Assembly: GCF_004342025.1 (NCBI RefSeq)
Contig: NZ_SLWN01000008.1
Coordinates: 295,569 to 359,568 of the forward strand
Direction of reading: 5' to 3'
DNA: 64,000 bases
DNA from: Kribbella steppae
GTDB taxonomy: Bacteria; Actinomycetota; Actinomycetes; Propionibacteriales; Kribbellaceae
Position numbers and translations under genes: made by a program. Within the stretch, counting starts at the first letter, position 1. Each line of letters opens with the position of its first letter. The notes below the pieces were generated by a model. That model was not told where the DNA came from, did no database searches, and saw only the letters and a program-made list of their open reading frames with translations. Of the stretch, positions 34,854 to 42,167 are shown piece after piece.

Positions 34854-35902
34854 TGTGGACAAGGCGAGTCATGACGGCGCTCCTCGCAGTGCCAGTGCTG
34901 TTGATGGGTGCGTTGCCGATCGCCCAGGCCGCGCCGAACCCCAAGCTGACGGTCACCGCTGTCAGCTTCGCCAAACCGAGTGTCGCGGTCTCGGGGCTGA
35001 ACCTCGCGCCGGTGACGGTGACAGTCAAGGGCGGCTACGACTCGACCGATCCGATGGACGCGAACATCACCTTGTACGTCGTCCTGCAGCGCACGGGTGG
35101 TTCCGGGCCGCTGACGTACCTGGTGTCGACCGACCTGCCGCGGACGGCCGGCACAGTGCAGAACGGCACCTGGACTGGGCCGGTCAAGGTGCCCTCGACG
35201 GCCAACGGCACCTTCAAGGTCACGGGTGTCTTCGCTGGGTCGTACTTCCCCAGCAGCGGTGACATGACCGACCCGACCCCGTTCAACGGTCCGTCGCTGG
35301 CGGTGACCGGGCTCCACCTGCCGAAGATCACCGCCGCGGTGTCGCCGAAGGTGGTGCCGTTCGGCTCGCCGTACTCGATCCGCTGGGCGGTGACGGACGC
35401 CGCGACCGGCAAGCCGTACGGGACCCGGATCACCGTGTTCCTCGGCATCGACAACGGGTGTGTCGAGCCCGGGCCCGGATCGATGGTCCGGACCGACACG
35501 AACGGGATCGCGACCAAGTCGTACACGGCGGCCGAGGGCGACGGCGGCAACTGCCTGCGGATCTTCGGTGCCCCGACCGACATCGCCGGGAAGGGACTGG
35601 CCGTGGCACGGCCGGGCATCGTGTCGGCCGTGCCGTCGAAGACGAGTGCTCCGGTCGGGACCCTCGTGCCGGTCAACGGTTCGGTGGCGGGTGCGCCGTC
35701 CAACTGCAAGGTGTGGCTGCAGCGGCTGTACGGCGCGACGCAGTGGCGCTCGGTGGGTTCCGCGGGGATCCGGACGAGCGGGCGGTTCACGGTGAACGCC
35801 CAGCCGGCGTACAAGGGCCTGATCCCGTACCGGGTGTACCTCCCGACCTGCTATCGCATCCAGGCCGGCGTCAGCAAGGTGTTCTACATCCGCGGTCTCT
35901 GA
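34853..35902 (+). CDS. Secreted Ig-like beta-sandwich protein, hypothetical
   Basis: 349 aa. ATG 34853 gives MWTRRVMTALLAVPVLLMGA with a basic n-region and AQA cleavage near residue 26; ATG 34871 is an alternative with an AAGGCGAG SD but no basic residues. The mature part has repeated PKVVPFGSPYSIRWAVTD and KTSAPVGTLVPVNGSVAG-type strands suggesting Ig/filamin-like folds. Paired Cys near residues 204 and 230. Function unknown, extracellular. Confidence 0.75.
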   Translation: MWTRRVMTALLAVPVLLMGALPIAQAAPNPKLTVTAVSFAKPSVAVSGLNLAPVTVTVKGGYDSTDPMDANITLYVVLQRTGGSGPLTYLVSTDLPRTAGTVQNGTWTGPVKVPSTANGTFKVTGVFAGSYFPSSGDMTDPTPFNGPSLAVTGLHLPKITAAVSPKVVPFGSPYSIRWAVTDAATGKPYGTRITVFLGIDNGCVEPGPGSMVRTDTNGIATKSYTAAEGDGGNCLRIFGAPTDIAGKGLAVARPGIVSAVPSKTSAPVGTLVPVNGSVAGAPSNCKVWLQRLYGATQWRSVGSAGIRTSGRFTVNAQPAYKGLIPYRVYLPTCYRIQAGVSKVFYIRGL

Positions 35903-35937
35903 GACATCGCTGGGGCGGCCTGGATCAGGTGAGCTAG

Positions 35938-35963
35938 CCTGAGTTAGGTAGACCTAACTCAGG
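35938..35963. promoter_or_regulatory. Iron box (DtxR/IdeR-type operator) before the siderophore-interacting protein
   Basis: CCTGAGTTAGGT and ACCTAACTCAGG are perfect 12-bp arms around AG, containing TTAGGTAGACCTAA, close to the 19-bp IdeR/DtxR/DmdR consensus (14 of 19 in one register). It sits 43 bases before the ATG. Expression should be repressed by iron. Confidence 0.85.
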
Positions 35964-36005
35964 CCTGACCGGGCCGCCCGATGTCTCCGAGAGGACCGTG
36001 GTCTC

Positions 36006-36833
36006 GTGACGAGCCCCGCACCCCGCCGTAGCCGCGCCTGTAAGCGCGCGGTCGTCCGTCGTACCGAGCGAATCACCCCGCACATGATCCGGGTCGTGTT
36101 CAGCTCCGACGATTTCGTGGACAACGGCACCAGCGACCACTACGTGAAGCTGCTGTTCGGCCAGCCCGGTGTCGAGTACCCGGAGCCGCTGGACATGGGC
36201 GTGGTCCGGGAGACGTACCCGTCCGAGCAGTGGCCGACGATGCGGACCTATACGGTGCGGAACTGGGATGAGGACAGCCGCGAGCTGACCATCGACTTCG
36301 TCCACCATGGCGACGAGGGAGTGGCCGGGCCGTGGGCCGCGGCGGCGCAGCCGGGTGACGTGCTGTGGTTCAACGGGCCGGGTGGTGCCTACGCGCCGGA
36401 CGAGGCGGCCGACTGGCATCTGCTGGTGGGCGACGAGAGTGCGCTGCCGGCTATCAGTGCCGCGGTCGAGCAGTTGCCGCCGGGAGCGCGAGCGACCGTG
36501 CTGGTCGAGGTGCAGGACGAGACCGAGGAGCAGAAGTTCGGCGGCTCGGGCGACCTCGACGTGACCTGGTTCCACCGTGCGGGCAGCACCGGCGGACGCG
36601 GCGACGGGCTGGTCGCGGCGGTCGAGGCGCTCCAGTTGCCGGCCGGTGACGTGCAGGCCTTCGTGCACGGCGAGGCCGGCTTCGTGTTCCGCATCCGCAA
36701 GAACCTGTTCCAGGAGCGCGGCCTCCCCCGCGACCGCGTCTCGCTGTCCGGCTACTGGCGCCTCGGCAAGAACGAGGACGGCTGGCAGGCCGAGAAGGCC
36801 GAGACCGCCGCCAAGGAACGCGCAGCTTCCTGA
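36006..36833 (+). CDS. Siderophore-interacting protein (ferric reductase, SIP/ViuB family)
   Basis: 275 aa. SIP-type FAD-binding domain (VRRTERITPHMIRVVFSSDD; MRTYTVRNWD is the R-x-Y-T flavin motif; FVHHGDEGVAGPWA) and NAD(P)-binding SIP C-terminal domain (LLVGDESALPAISAAVEQLP; VHGEAGFVFRIRKNL). It reduces Fe(III)-siderophores to free iron. The iron box and absence of siderophore genes nearby indicate a stand-alone iron-responsive gene. Confidence 0.92.
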   Translation: MTSPAPRRSRACKRAVVRRTERITPHMIRVVFSSDDFVDNGTSDHYVKLLFGQPGVEYPEPLDMGVVRETYPSEQWPTMRTYTVRNWDEDSRELTIDFVHHGDEGVAGPWAAAAQPGDVLWFNGPGGAYAPDEAADWHLLVGDESALPAISAAVEQLPPGARATVLVEVQDETEEQKFGGSGDLDVTWFHRAGSTGGRGDGLVAAVEALQLPAGDVQAFVHGEAGFVFRIRKNLFQERGLPRDRVSLSGYWRLGKNEDGWQAEKAETAAKERAAS

Positions 36834-36879
36834 GTACGACGTTTCCAACCAACCCAGCGCGACGTACGTCGTACGCAGC

Positions 36880-37548
36880 ATGGCTGATCCTGCATCATTC
36901 GATCGATTTGCGGCGGACTATGACCGGTTCGTGAGCTTGCAACCAGGGCAGCACGTCGAGTGGGTGCTCGGACTCGGGTTGCGTGGTGAGCGGGCGTTGG
37001 AGGTGGGGTGCGGGTCGGGGCACGCGGCCGAGCGGTTGGCGGAGCAGTACGAGCAGGTGCTCGGCGTGGATCTCAGTGAGCCGATGATCTCGCTGGCCCG
37101 GCAGAAGCGGGTGCGGCCGAACGTCGAGTACCGGGCGGCTGATGTCTTCGCGATCGACGAGGACGGCTTCGACCTGGTCTACAGCCACACGATGATGCAT
37201 CACCTGCCGGACTACCGCGCCGGCCTCGAGCACCTGAGGTCGTTGGCGCGACCGGGTGGAACGGTGGCGATTGTGGACAACGTCTGTGATCTCTACCCGA
37301 CGCCGCCGCGGGCCTTGTATGTCGTCGGAGCTTGCCGAGGGTTTCCGCGACAGATCTCCCGGCTCGGCTGGCGGGATGCGTGGTTCGAGTTCCGGTTCTG
37401 GCTCAGCAAACCGTGGCTCGACCATCTGGCGAGCGACCGCTATCTGTCCCGCGCGCAGTTCCGCAAGTTGTACGACGACGTGTTCCCCGGCGCGCAGTAC
37501 ACGGACCTCGGGTTCGCGTTGGCTATGCGATGGACCTGCGACGGTTGA
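36880..37548 (+). CDS. Class I SAM-dependent methyltransferase
   Basis: 222 aa. Motif I ALEVGCGSGHAAERLA, acidic loop VLGVDLSEPMI, motif post-II DGFDLVYSHTMMHHLPDYRA and GGTVAIVDNVC are standard Methyltransf_11/25. Acceptor unknown. Its 3' end overlaps the convergent membrane-protein gene by 26 bases. Confidence 0.88.
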   Translation: MADPASFDRFAADYDRFVSLQPGQHVEWVLGLGLRGERALEVGCGSGHAAERLAEQYEQVLGVDLSEPMISLARQKRVRPNVEYRAADVFAIDEDGFDLVYSHTMMHHLPDYRAGLEHLRSLARPGGTVAIVDNVCDLYPTPPRALYVVGACRGFPRQISRLGWRDAWFEFRFWLSKPWLDHLASDRYLSRAQFRKLYDDVFPGAQYTDLGFALAMRWTCDG

Positions 37549-38272
37549 GCATCTCGATCAGCGTCGAGGCCTGGTTGGTCGGAAGGACCCAGTCGTCACC
37601 CGACGCCTGGACGATCACGGCCGGACCTTCGGTCACCACCGGCGGATGCGGCATCGCGATCGGAAACCTGAGCCGCTCGACGCCACTCAACGCGACCTCG
37701 AAGACACCGGTGATGGCGCTCAGCGGGTAGGTCCTGGCCAGGTCGGCCACGGCCTGTGAGCGCAGTACCCGCCGGCTCTGGATCGTGACGCTGTCCGCAC
37801 CGAGCAGGACCGCGGTCAGTTGCAGCCCGCGCAGCCGGAAGATCAACTCGTACGGCGTATCCGCGAGCTCAGGCAGGACGGGCACCAGCAAGACGCGCTC
37901 GGCGTACCGGGCGAGCGAACCACCGGCCACGATCCCCAGCAACAGTCCGGGCAACGCCAGCCACACTGGCCACCAGACCCCGACCGCCAACGGACACAGC
38001 GTCACGTACAACCCGCTGAGCGCACCGAACCCCACACCGATCCCCGCCCACGACTGCGGCAGATACCGATGGCGCCGGCGCAGAACCCACCCGAACACCA
38101 GCATCCCGGCCGGCACCACACACGCCACCCAGGCCACCGGCGACCCGGCCGTACTGATCCACGCGACGACCACCAGCAGCACCAGCGGGATCCCCAGATA
38201 GATGCCCACCACAACCCGCTGCACCCGCCGATGCCTGCTCTCTATCTCGCTCACGGCAAAACCCAAGCACAT
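37523..38272 (-). CDS. Membrane protein, hypothetical (PH-like C-terminal domain possible)
   Basis: 249 aa from ATG 38272 (GTG 38251 is a possible shorter start). Four TM in two hairpins (VVVGIYLGIPLVLLVVVAWI; WVACVVPAGMLVFGWVL; FGALSGLYVTLCPLAVGVWW; LALPGLLLGIVAGGSLA), then a soluble region with SVTIQSRRVLRSQAVADLAR reminiscent of bacterial PH domains. Function unknown. Divergent from the APH-like kinase. Confidence 0.7.
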   Translation of the reverse strand: MCLGFAVSEIESRHRRVQRVVVGIYLGIPLVLLVVVAWISTAGSPVAWVACVVPAGMLVFGWVLRRRHRYLPQSWAGIGVGFGALSGLYVTLCPLAVGVWWPVWLALPGLLLGIVAGGSLARYAERVLLVPVLPELADTPYELIFRLRGLQLTAVLLGADSVTIQSRRVLRSQAVADLARTYPLSAITGVFEVALSGVERLRFPIAMPHPPVVTEGPAVIVQASGDDWVLPTNQASTLIEMLNRRRSIA

Positions 38273-38303
38273 CGGCGCTGAACCACCTACTGTGCCGAGA
38301 GTG

Positions 38304-39197
38304 ATGGAGTTGGAGATCCCCGCCCGGTTGATCGAGTCGCATGGAGAGGACAACGCGGAATGGCTGGCGGCGTTGCCGAAGATGGCCGCCGAGTACGCCG
38401 CCCGCTGGGACCTGACGGTCGTCAGTGAGCCGCTGAACGGCATGGCGTCGTTGATCCTGCCGGTCGCACGGCGAGATGGCACCCAGGCGATGCTCAAGCT
38501 CCAGCCGGTCAACGACGAGAGTGAGGGCGAGGCGCTCGCACTGCGGACGTGGAGCCGCGACGACGTCGTCGAGGTGCTCGAGGACGACCCGGCGACATCG
38601 ACGATTCTGCTCGAGCGACTCGAGCCGCGGACTCTGAACGACGTACCGGATCACACCGAGGCGACGCGGATCCTGGCCGAGCTACTCGTCCGCCTGATCG
38701 CCGTACCGGCACCACCTGAGATCCGTCGGCTCGCAGATGTCGCCGGCGCCATGGTCGAGGATGCGCCCGGGATGATCCCGCTGTTGAGCGATCCGTCCGA
38801 GCGAGCGTTGGTACGGCGCTTCGTCGCGCAGGTCACCGAGCTGCTGCCGGAGTCCGGCGACCGGTTGCTGCACTGGGACCTGCACTACGACAACGTGATG
38901 GCGGCCCAGCGGCAGCCGTGGCTGGTCATCGACCCGAAGCCGCTGGCCGGCGATCCCGGGTTCGAAATCCTGCCGGCATTGGGGAACCGATGGGACGACC
39001 TGGTCGAGACCGGCGATCTGTCCCGAGCGATCCGGGAACGGTTCGACCTGATGCTCGACGTGACCGGCATCGACCGCGATCGCGCGCTCGGCTGGACGGC
39101 CGGCCGGATCCTCCAGAACGTGCTGTGGGACACCGGGAGCGGTCAGACGGCGATCGAGTCGGAGCAGGCCGCGATCGCCGCGGCCCTGCAGTTGTGA
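38304..39197 (+). CDS. APH(6)/StrB-like aminoglycoside/hydroxyurea phosphotransferase
   Basis: 297 aa. The kinase-like fold has the Brenner-like motif LLHWDLHYDNVMAA and the metal-binding IDPKPLAGDPGFEI, features of streptomycin 6-kinase (APH(6)) and hydroxyurea phosphotransferase families. Chromosomal actinomycete members need not confer resistance. No mobile context on its left; the TnpB element is 0.6 kb downstream. Confidence 0.82.
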   Translation: MELEIPARLIESHGEDNAEWLAALPKMAAEYAARWDLTVVSEPLNGMASLILPVARRDGTQAMLKLQPVNDESEGEALALRTWSRDDVVEVLEDDPATSTILLERLEPRTLNDVPDHTEATRILAELLVRLIAVPAPPEIRRLADVAGAMVEDAPGMIPLLSDPSERALVRRFVAQVTELLPESGDRLLHWDLHYDNVMAAQRQPWLVIDPKPLAGDPGFEILPALGNRWDDLVETGDLSRAIRERFDLMLDVTGIDRDRALGWTAGRILQNVLWDTGSGQTAIESEQAAIAAALQL

Positions 39198-39209
39198 TTA
39201 CATCATTAC

Positions 39210-39668
39210 ATGACGACTCCGACGCTGTACGAGTGGGCCGGTGGGCACGAGGCGCTGCTGCGCCTGACCGAGGTGTTCTACGACAAGGTGCTGGCGGATC
39301 CGCTGCTCGCGCCGGTGTTCGCGCACATGAGTGACAAGCATCGGGAGCACGTGGCGATCTGGCTGGGTGAGGTCTTCCGTGGCCACAGCCGGTACACCGA
39401 CGAGCTCGGCGGCTACCCGGCCATGCTGTCGCACCACATCGGCCTCGCGCTGACGGAGGAGCAGCGATCGCGGTGGGCCGCGCTGATCGCGGCGAGCGCG
39501 GATCCGGCCGGCCTGCCGGACGATCCGGAGTTCCGATCCGCCTTCGTCGCGTACGTCGAATGGGGCACCCGGATCGCGCTCGCCAACTCGCAGCTTGGCG
39601 CCACACCTCCGCCGCAGGCGCCGGTTCCGCACTGGGGTTGGGGCGAGGCGCCGCCGTACCAGCCATAG
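39210..39668 (+). CDS. Truncated hemoglobin (group II, GlbO-like)
   Basis: 152 aa. LYEWAGGHEALLRLTEVFYD and LLAPVFAHMSDKHREHVAIW are the trHb B-E region; PAMLSHHIGLALTEEQRSRW carries the proximal His. A Pro/Trp-rich tail follows (HWGWGEAPPYQP). Binds heme and O2/NO. No clear SD; the ATG lies 12 bases after the kinase stop, so translation may be coupled. Confidence 0.88.
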   Translation: MTTPTLYEWAGGHEALLRLTEVFYDKVLADPLLAPVFAHMSDKHREHVAIWLGEVFRGHSRYTDELGGYPAMLSHHIGLALTEEQRSRWAALIAASADPAGLPDDPEFRSAFVAYVEWGTRIALANSQLGATPPPQAPVPHWGWGEAPPYQP

Positions 39669-39759
39669 TTGACGCGACAGACACCCCGCGGGCGCGCTGG
39701 GGGCCCGTGGGTTGGATACAGTCGCGGTTCACGACGAGAAATCCTGCGGGGATGCGAGG

Positions 39760-39900
39760 TTGACGTCCTCCCCGTCCTGCGGGACGGGGATTTCCAACCC
39801 ACTACGCGGAGGTAGCGTGTTGAGGTTCACGCTTCGACGAGACCCGTACGGGCGTCTCTCGGCGTGCACTGACGGCCCGTCCGGCCGCGATGTTGACTGC
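39760..39900 (-). ncRNA. Probable omega-RNA (reRNA) spanning tnpB 3' end and right end
   Basis: TnpB guide RNAs are made from the transposon right end overlapping the 3' tail of tnpB, with the guide read from flanking DNA. Here the 3' part holds the stem CCCCGTCC/GGACGGGG (39770-39777, 39782-39789) and the flank 39740-39759 would be the guide. The 5' boundary is an estimate. Confidence 0.6.
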
Positions 39901-40998
39901 TGCGTTCACATCCGCGTTTGCCCGATGTCCGCAGGCCACGCACCGGAAGATCGCTTGGTTCTCGCGATTTCCCGATTCGCGATGCCCGCAGGCGCTACAG
40001 GTCTGCGACGTGTACGCAGCGCTGACCTTCTCGACCCGTCCGGCGGCCTTGTGCTCCAGGCGCTGGACGAGGAGGCCCCAGCCGTTGGCGAGGATGCCGC
40101 GGTTGAGTCCGGCTTTGGCGCGGCGCCGGTTCGGCAGATAGCGGCCCAGTCGTTCGGGGTCAGGTCTAGGCTTGGGGCGTCTGGTCATCTGAGCGACACG
40201 CAAGTCCTCCACCCGGATCACGTCGAACCGCCGCGCGAGGTCGGTGCTGGTCTTCTCCACCCAGTCCTTGCGACGGTCCCCTGCCCGGGCCAGCAGCGTG
40301 GCGATCGCAGTCTTCGCCCGACGGCGCCGGTTGGAGCCGGGCCGGCAGCGGGCCAGACGGCGCTGCAGGTGCTTGAGCCGCGCTTGTTCGCGGTCCGACA
40401 GGGCGGGGCAGGTCAGGAGTTCTCCGGTGGACAGTGCTGCCGAGACGGTGACGCCGCGATCCACGCCGACCACCTCACCCGCCCCCGGCGCAGGAATCGG
40501 CGGAGGAACGACGGCGAACGCAACATGCCAACGACCCGCCCGGTCGCGGGTGACCCGGTAGGACTTCGCGTCGGGAACAGGTCGGGAGAGTCGGAACCGT
40601 ACCCAGCCGACTTTCGGCACGAGCACCCGCGCCCACTTCCGGTTCAGCTTGACGAGCCGGGTCGCCTGGGAGCCGACGATGCGGAGGCCCTCATGCAGCC
40701 CGGTTTTGCGCCAGGTCGGCCGCCTATGGGTGCCTGCATGGAGGTTCTTGACGGCCTGGTCGAAGTCCCGCAGCGCCTGCTGCTGGACGGTCTGCGACCC
40801 CGCCCGCAGCCAGCCGAACGCGGTCCGCGCTTCGGTCAACTGTCGGCACTGCTGGACGTATCCAGGCGTCGGACCTCTGTCGCGGCGCCACATCGACCAC
40901 TGCTCGAGCGCCAGGTTCCATACGTACCGGGCCTGCCGACACTGCTCCAGCAACGCAGCTTGCTGCACGGGCGTGGGGTACATCCGGAATCGGGACAC
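39802..40998 (-). CDS. tnpB: TnpB RNA-guided endonuclease
   Basis: 398 aa from GTG 40998 (VSRFRMYPTPVQQAALLEQC); longer TTG/GTG starts exist but the conserved start is here. N-terminal OrfB helix-turn-helix domain, then RuvC-like nuclease with all three acidic residues visible: VVGVDRGVTVSAALS, VIRVEDLRVAQM and NADVNAAVNIA. The zinc finger is C-x2-C / C-x2-C (TCSACGH, CVACGH). TnpB uses the right-end RNA to cut DNA next to a TAM. All catalytic parts look intact. No frameshift, so probably still active or exapted. Confidence 0.93.
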   Translation of the reverse strand: MSRFRMYPTPVQQAALLEQCRQARYVWNLALEQWSMWRRDRGPTPGYVQQCRQLTEARTAFGWLRAGSQTVQQQALRDFDQAVKNLHAGTHRRPTWRKTGLHEGLRIVGSQATRLVKLNRKWARVLVPKVGWVRFRLSRPVPDAKSYRVTRDRAGRWHVAFAVVPPPIPAPGAGEVVGVDRGVTVSAALSTGELLTCPALSDREQARLKHLQRRLARCRPGSNRRRRAKTAIATLLARAGDRRKDWVEKTSTDLARRFDVIRVEDLRVAQMTRRPKPRPDPERLGRYLPNRRRAKAGLNRGILANGWGLLVQRLEHKAAGRVEKVSAAYTSQTCSACGHRESGNRENQAIFRCVACGHRANADVNAAVNIAAGRAVSARRETPVRVSSKREPQHATSA

Positions 40999-41096
40999 GC
41001 CATCCACCCAATCAAACGGGACCGACAATCCCCGATCCCGGAAGGGAGGGAGTCGCGGTTCATCCCCAGGCTTGAGGCTTCCCCGCGACAACTCCA

Positions 41097-42167
41097 GTGA
41101 CCGCTCAGCTCGAGTATCCCGAGGTACAGGACAGCAACGCACTGTTGTCGATCCAGGGCCTGTGGAAAGTGTTCGGCCCGAAGTCCCAGCGAGTACCCCG
41201 CCGCCCCGACCTCGCCGCACTGGACCGCGCCGCCCTCTACTCCCGGACCGGCTGTACGGCGGCCGTCCGCGACCTCAGCTTCGACGTCGCACCCGGTGAG
41301 GTGTTCGTCGTGATGGGCCTGTCCGGTTCGGGCAAGTCGACGCTGGTCCGCTGCCTCACGCGTTTGATCGAACCGACCGCCGGCAGCCTGATCTTCGAGG
41401 GCGAGGATCTCCGCGCCGCCGACGAGAAGCGGCTCCGGGCGCTGCGCCGGAGCAAGTTCTCGATGGTGTTCCAGCACTTCGGTCTGCTGCCGCACCGCAA
41501 GGTGATCGACAACGTCTCGTACGGTCTGGAGATCCGCGGGGAGAGCCGGCCCGATCGCCGGCGTCGCGCCCAGGAGGTCATCGACCTGGTCGGTCTGGCC
41601 GGTAACGAGCACCTCTACCCCGAGCAGTTGTCCGGCGGCATGCAGCAGCGCGTCGGCCTGGCCCGCGCGCTCGCCAACGACCCCGACGTCCTGCTCTTCG
41701 ACGAGCCGTTCTCCGCGCTCGACCCGCTGATCCGCCGCGAGATGCAGACAGAGGTCGTCCGCCTGCACCGCGAGGTCGGCAAGACGATGGTGTTCGTCAC
41801 TCACGACCTGTCCGAGGCGCTCAAGCTGGGCGACCGGATCCTGCTGATGCGCGACGGTGCCGCGGTCCAGCTCGGTACCGGCGACGAGCTGGTCGGCGCA
41901 CCGGCCGACGACTACGTCCGCGAGTTCGTCCGCGACGTCCAGCGGGCCGACGTACTGACCCTGCGCTGGATCGCTCGCGCACCACGACCGGACGAGCCGC
42001 TGGACGGACCCGAGCTCGGCCCGGACGTCCTGGTCCGGGAAGCGACCCGGCTGGTGCTGGAGGCGGACCGGCCGGTCAAGGTCGTGTCGAACGGCACGCT
42101 GCTCGGTGTGATCGATGACGAGGAGATCCTCGCCGTCGTCGCGCCGTCACACAAAAAGCACGTCTGA
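41097..42167 (+). CDS. proV: Glycine betaine/proline ABC importer, ATP-binding subunit
   Basis: 356 aa from GTG 41097. Walker A VMGLSGSGKSTLVRCLTRLI, signature LSGGMQQRVGLARALANDP, Walker B VLLFDEPFSALDPLIR, H-switch VFVTHDLSEALKLG, and a short CBS-like C-terminus. The N-terminal KVFGPKSQRV is typical of ProV/OpuAA. First gene of an osmoprotectant operon (1-base overlap with the permease). The TnpB element ends about 5 bases before the GTG, so the original promoter was displaced or the IS supplies one. Confidence 0.93.
   Translation: MTAQLEYPEVQDSNALLSIQGLWKVFGPKSQRVPRRPDLAALDRAALYSRTGCTAAVRDLSFDVAPGEVFVVMGLSGSGKSTLVRCLTRLIEPTAGSLIFEGEDLRAADEKRLRALRRSKFSMVFQHFGLLPHRKVIDNVSYGLEIRGESRPDRRRRAQEVIDLVGLAGNEHLYPEQLSGGMQQRVGLARALANDPDVLLFDEPFSALDPLIRREMQTEVVRLHREVGKTMVFVTHDLSEALKLGDRILLMRDGAAVQLGTGDELVGAPADDYVREFVRDVQRADVLTLRWIARAPRPDEPLDGPELGPDVLVREATRLVLEADRPVKVVSNGTLLGVIDDEEILAVVAPSHKKHV

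Larger units (their letters stand above)
39760..41092 (-). mobile_element. TnpB-only IS (IS200/IS605-superfamily, IS1341-type)
   Basis: Contains an intact tnpB but no tnpA. The right end has the CCCCGTCC/GGACGGGG hairpin followed on the minus strand by GGACGTCAA, matching the common IS1341 terminus. The left end (about 41052-41089) has GTCGCGG/CCGCGAC imperfectly spaced palindromes. No target duplication is expected for this family. Exact left boundary is inferred. A 12-bp match AGTCGCGGTTCA occurs at 39720-39731 just outside the right end and at 41051-41062 inside the left end. Confidence 0.8.

Noticed and set aside
38304..39197. Acquired antibiotic-resistance gene
   Set aside because: APH(6)-like chromosomal kinases are common in soil actinomycetes; composition matches its neighbours and no integron or transposon surrounds it.
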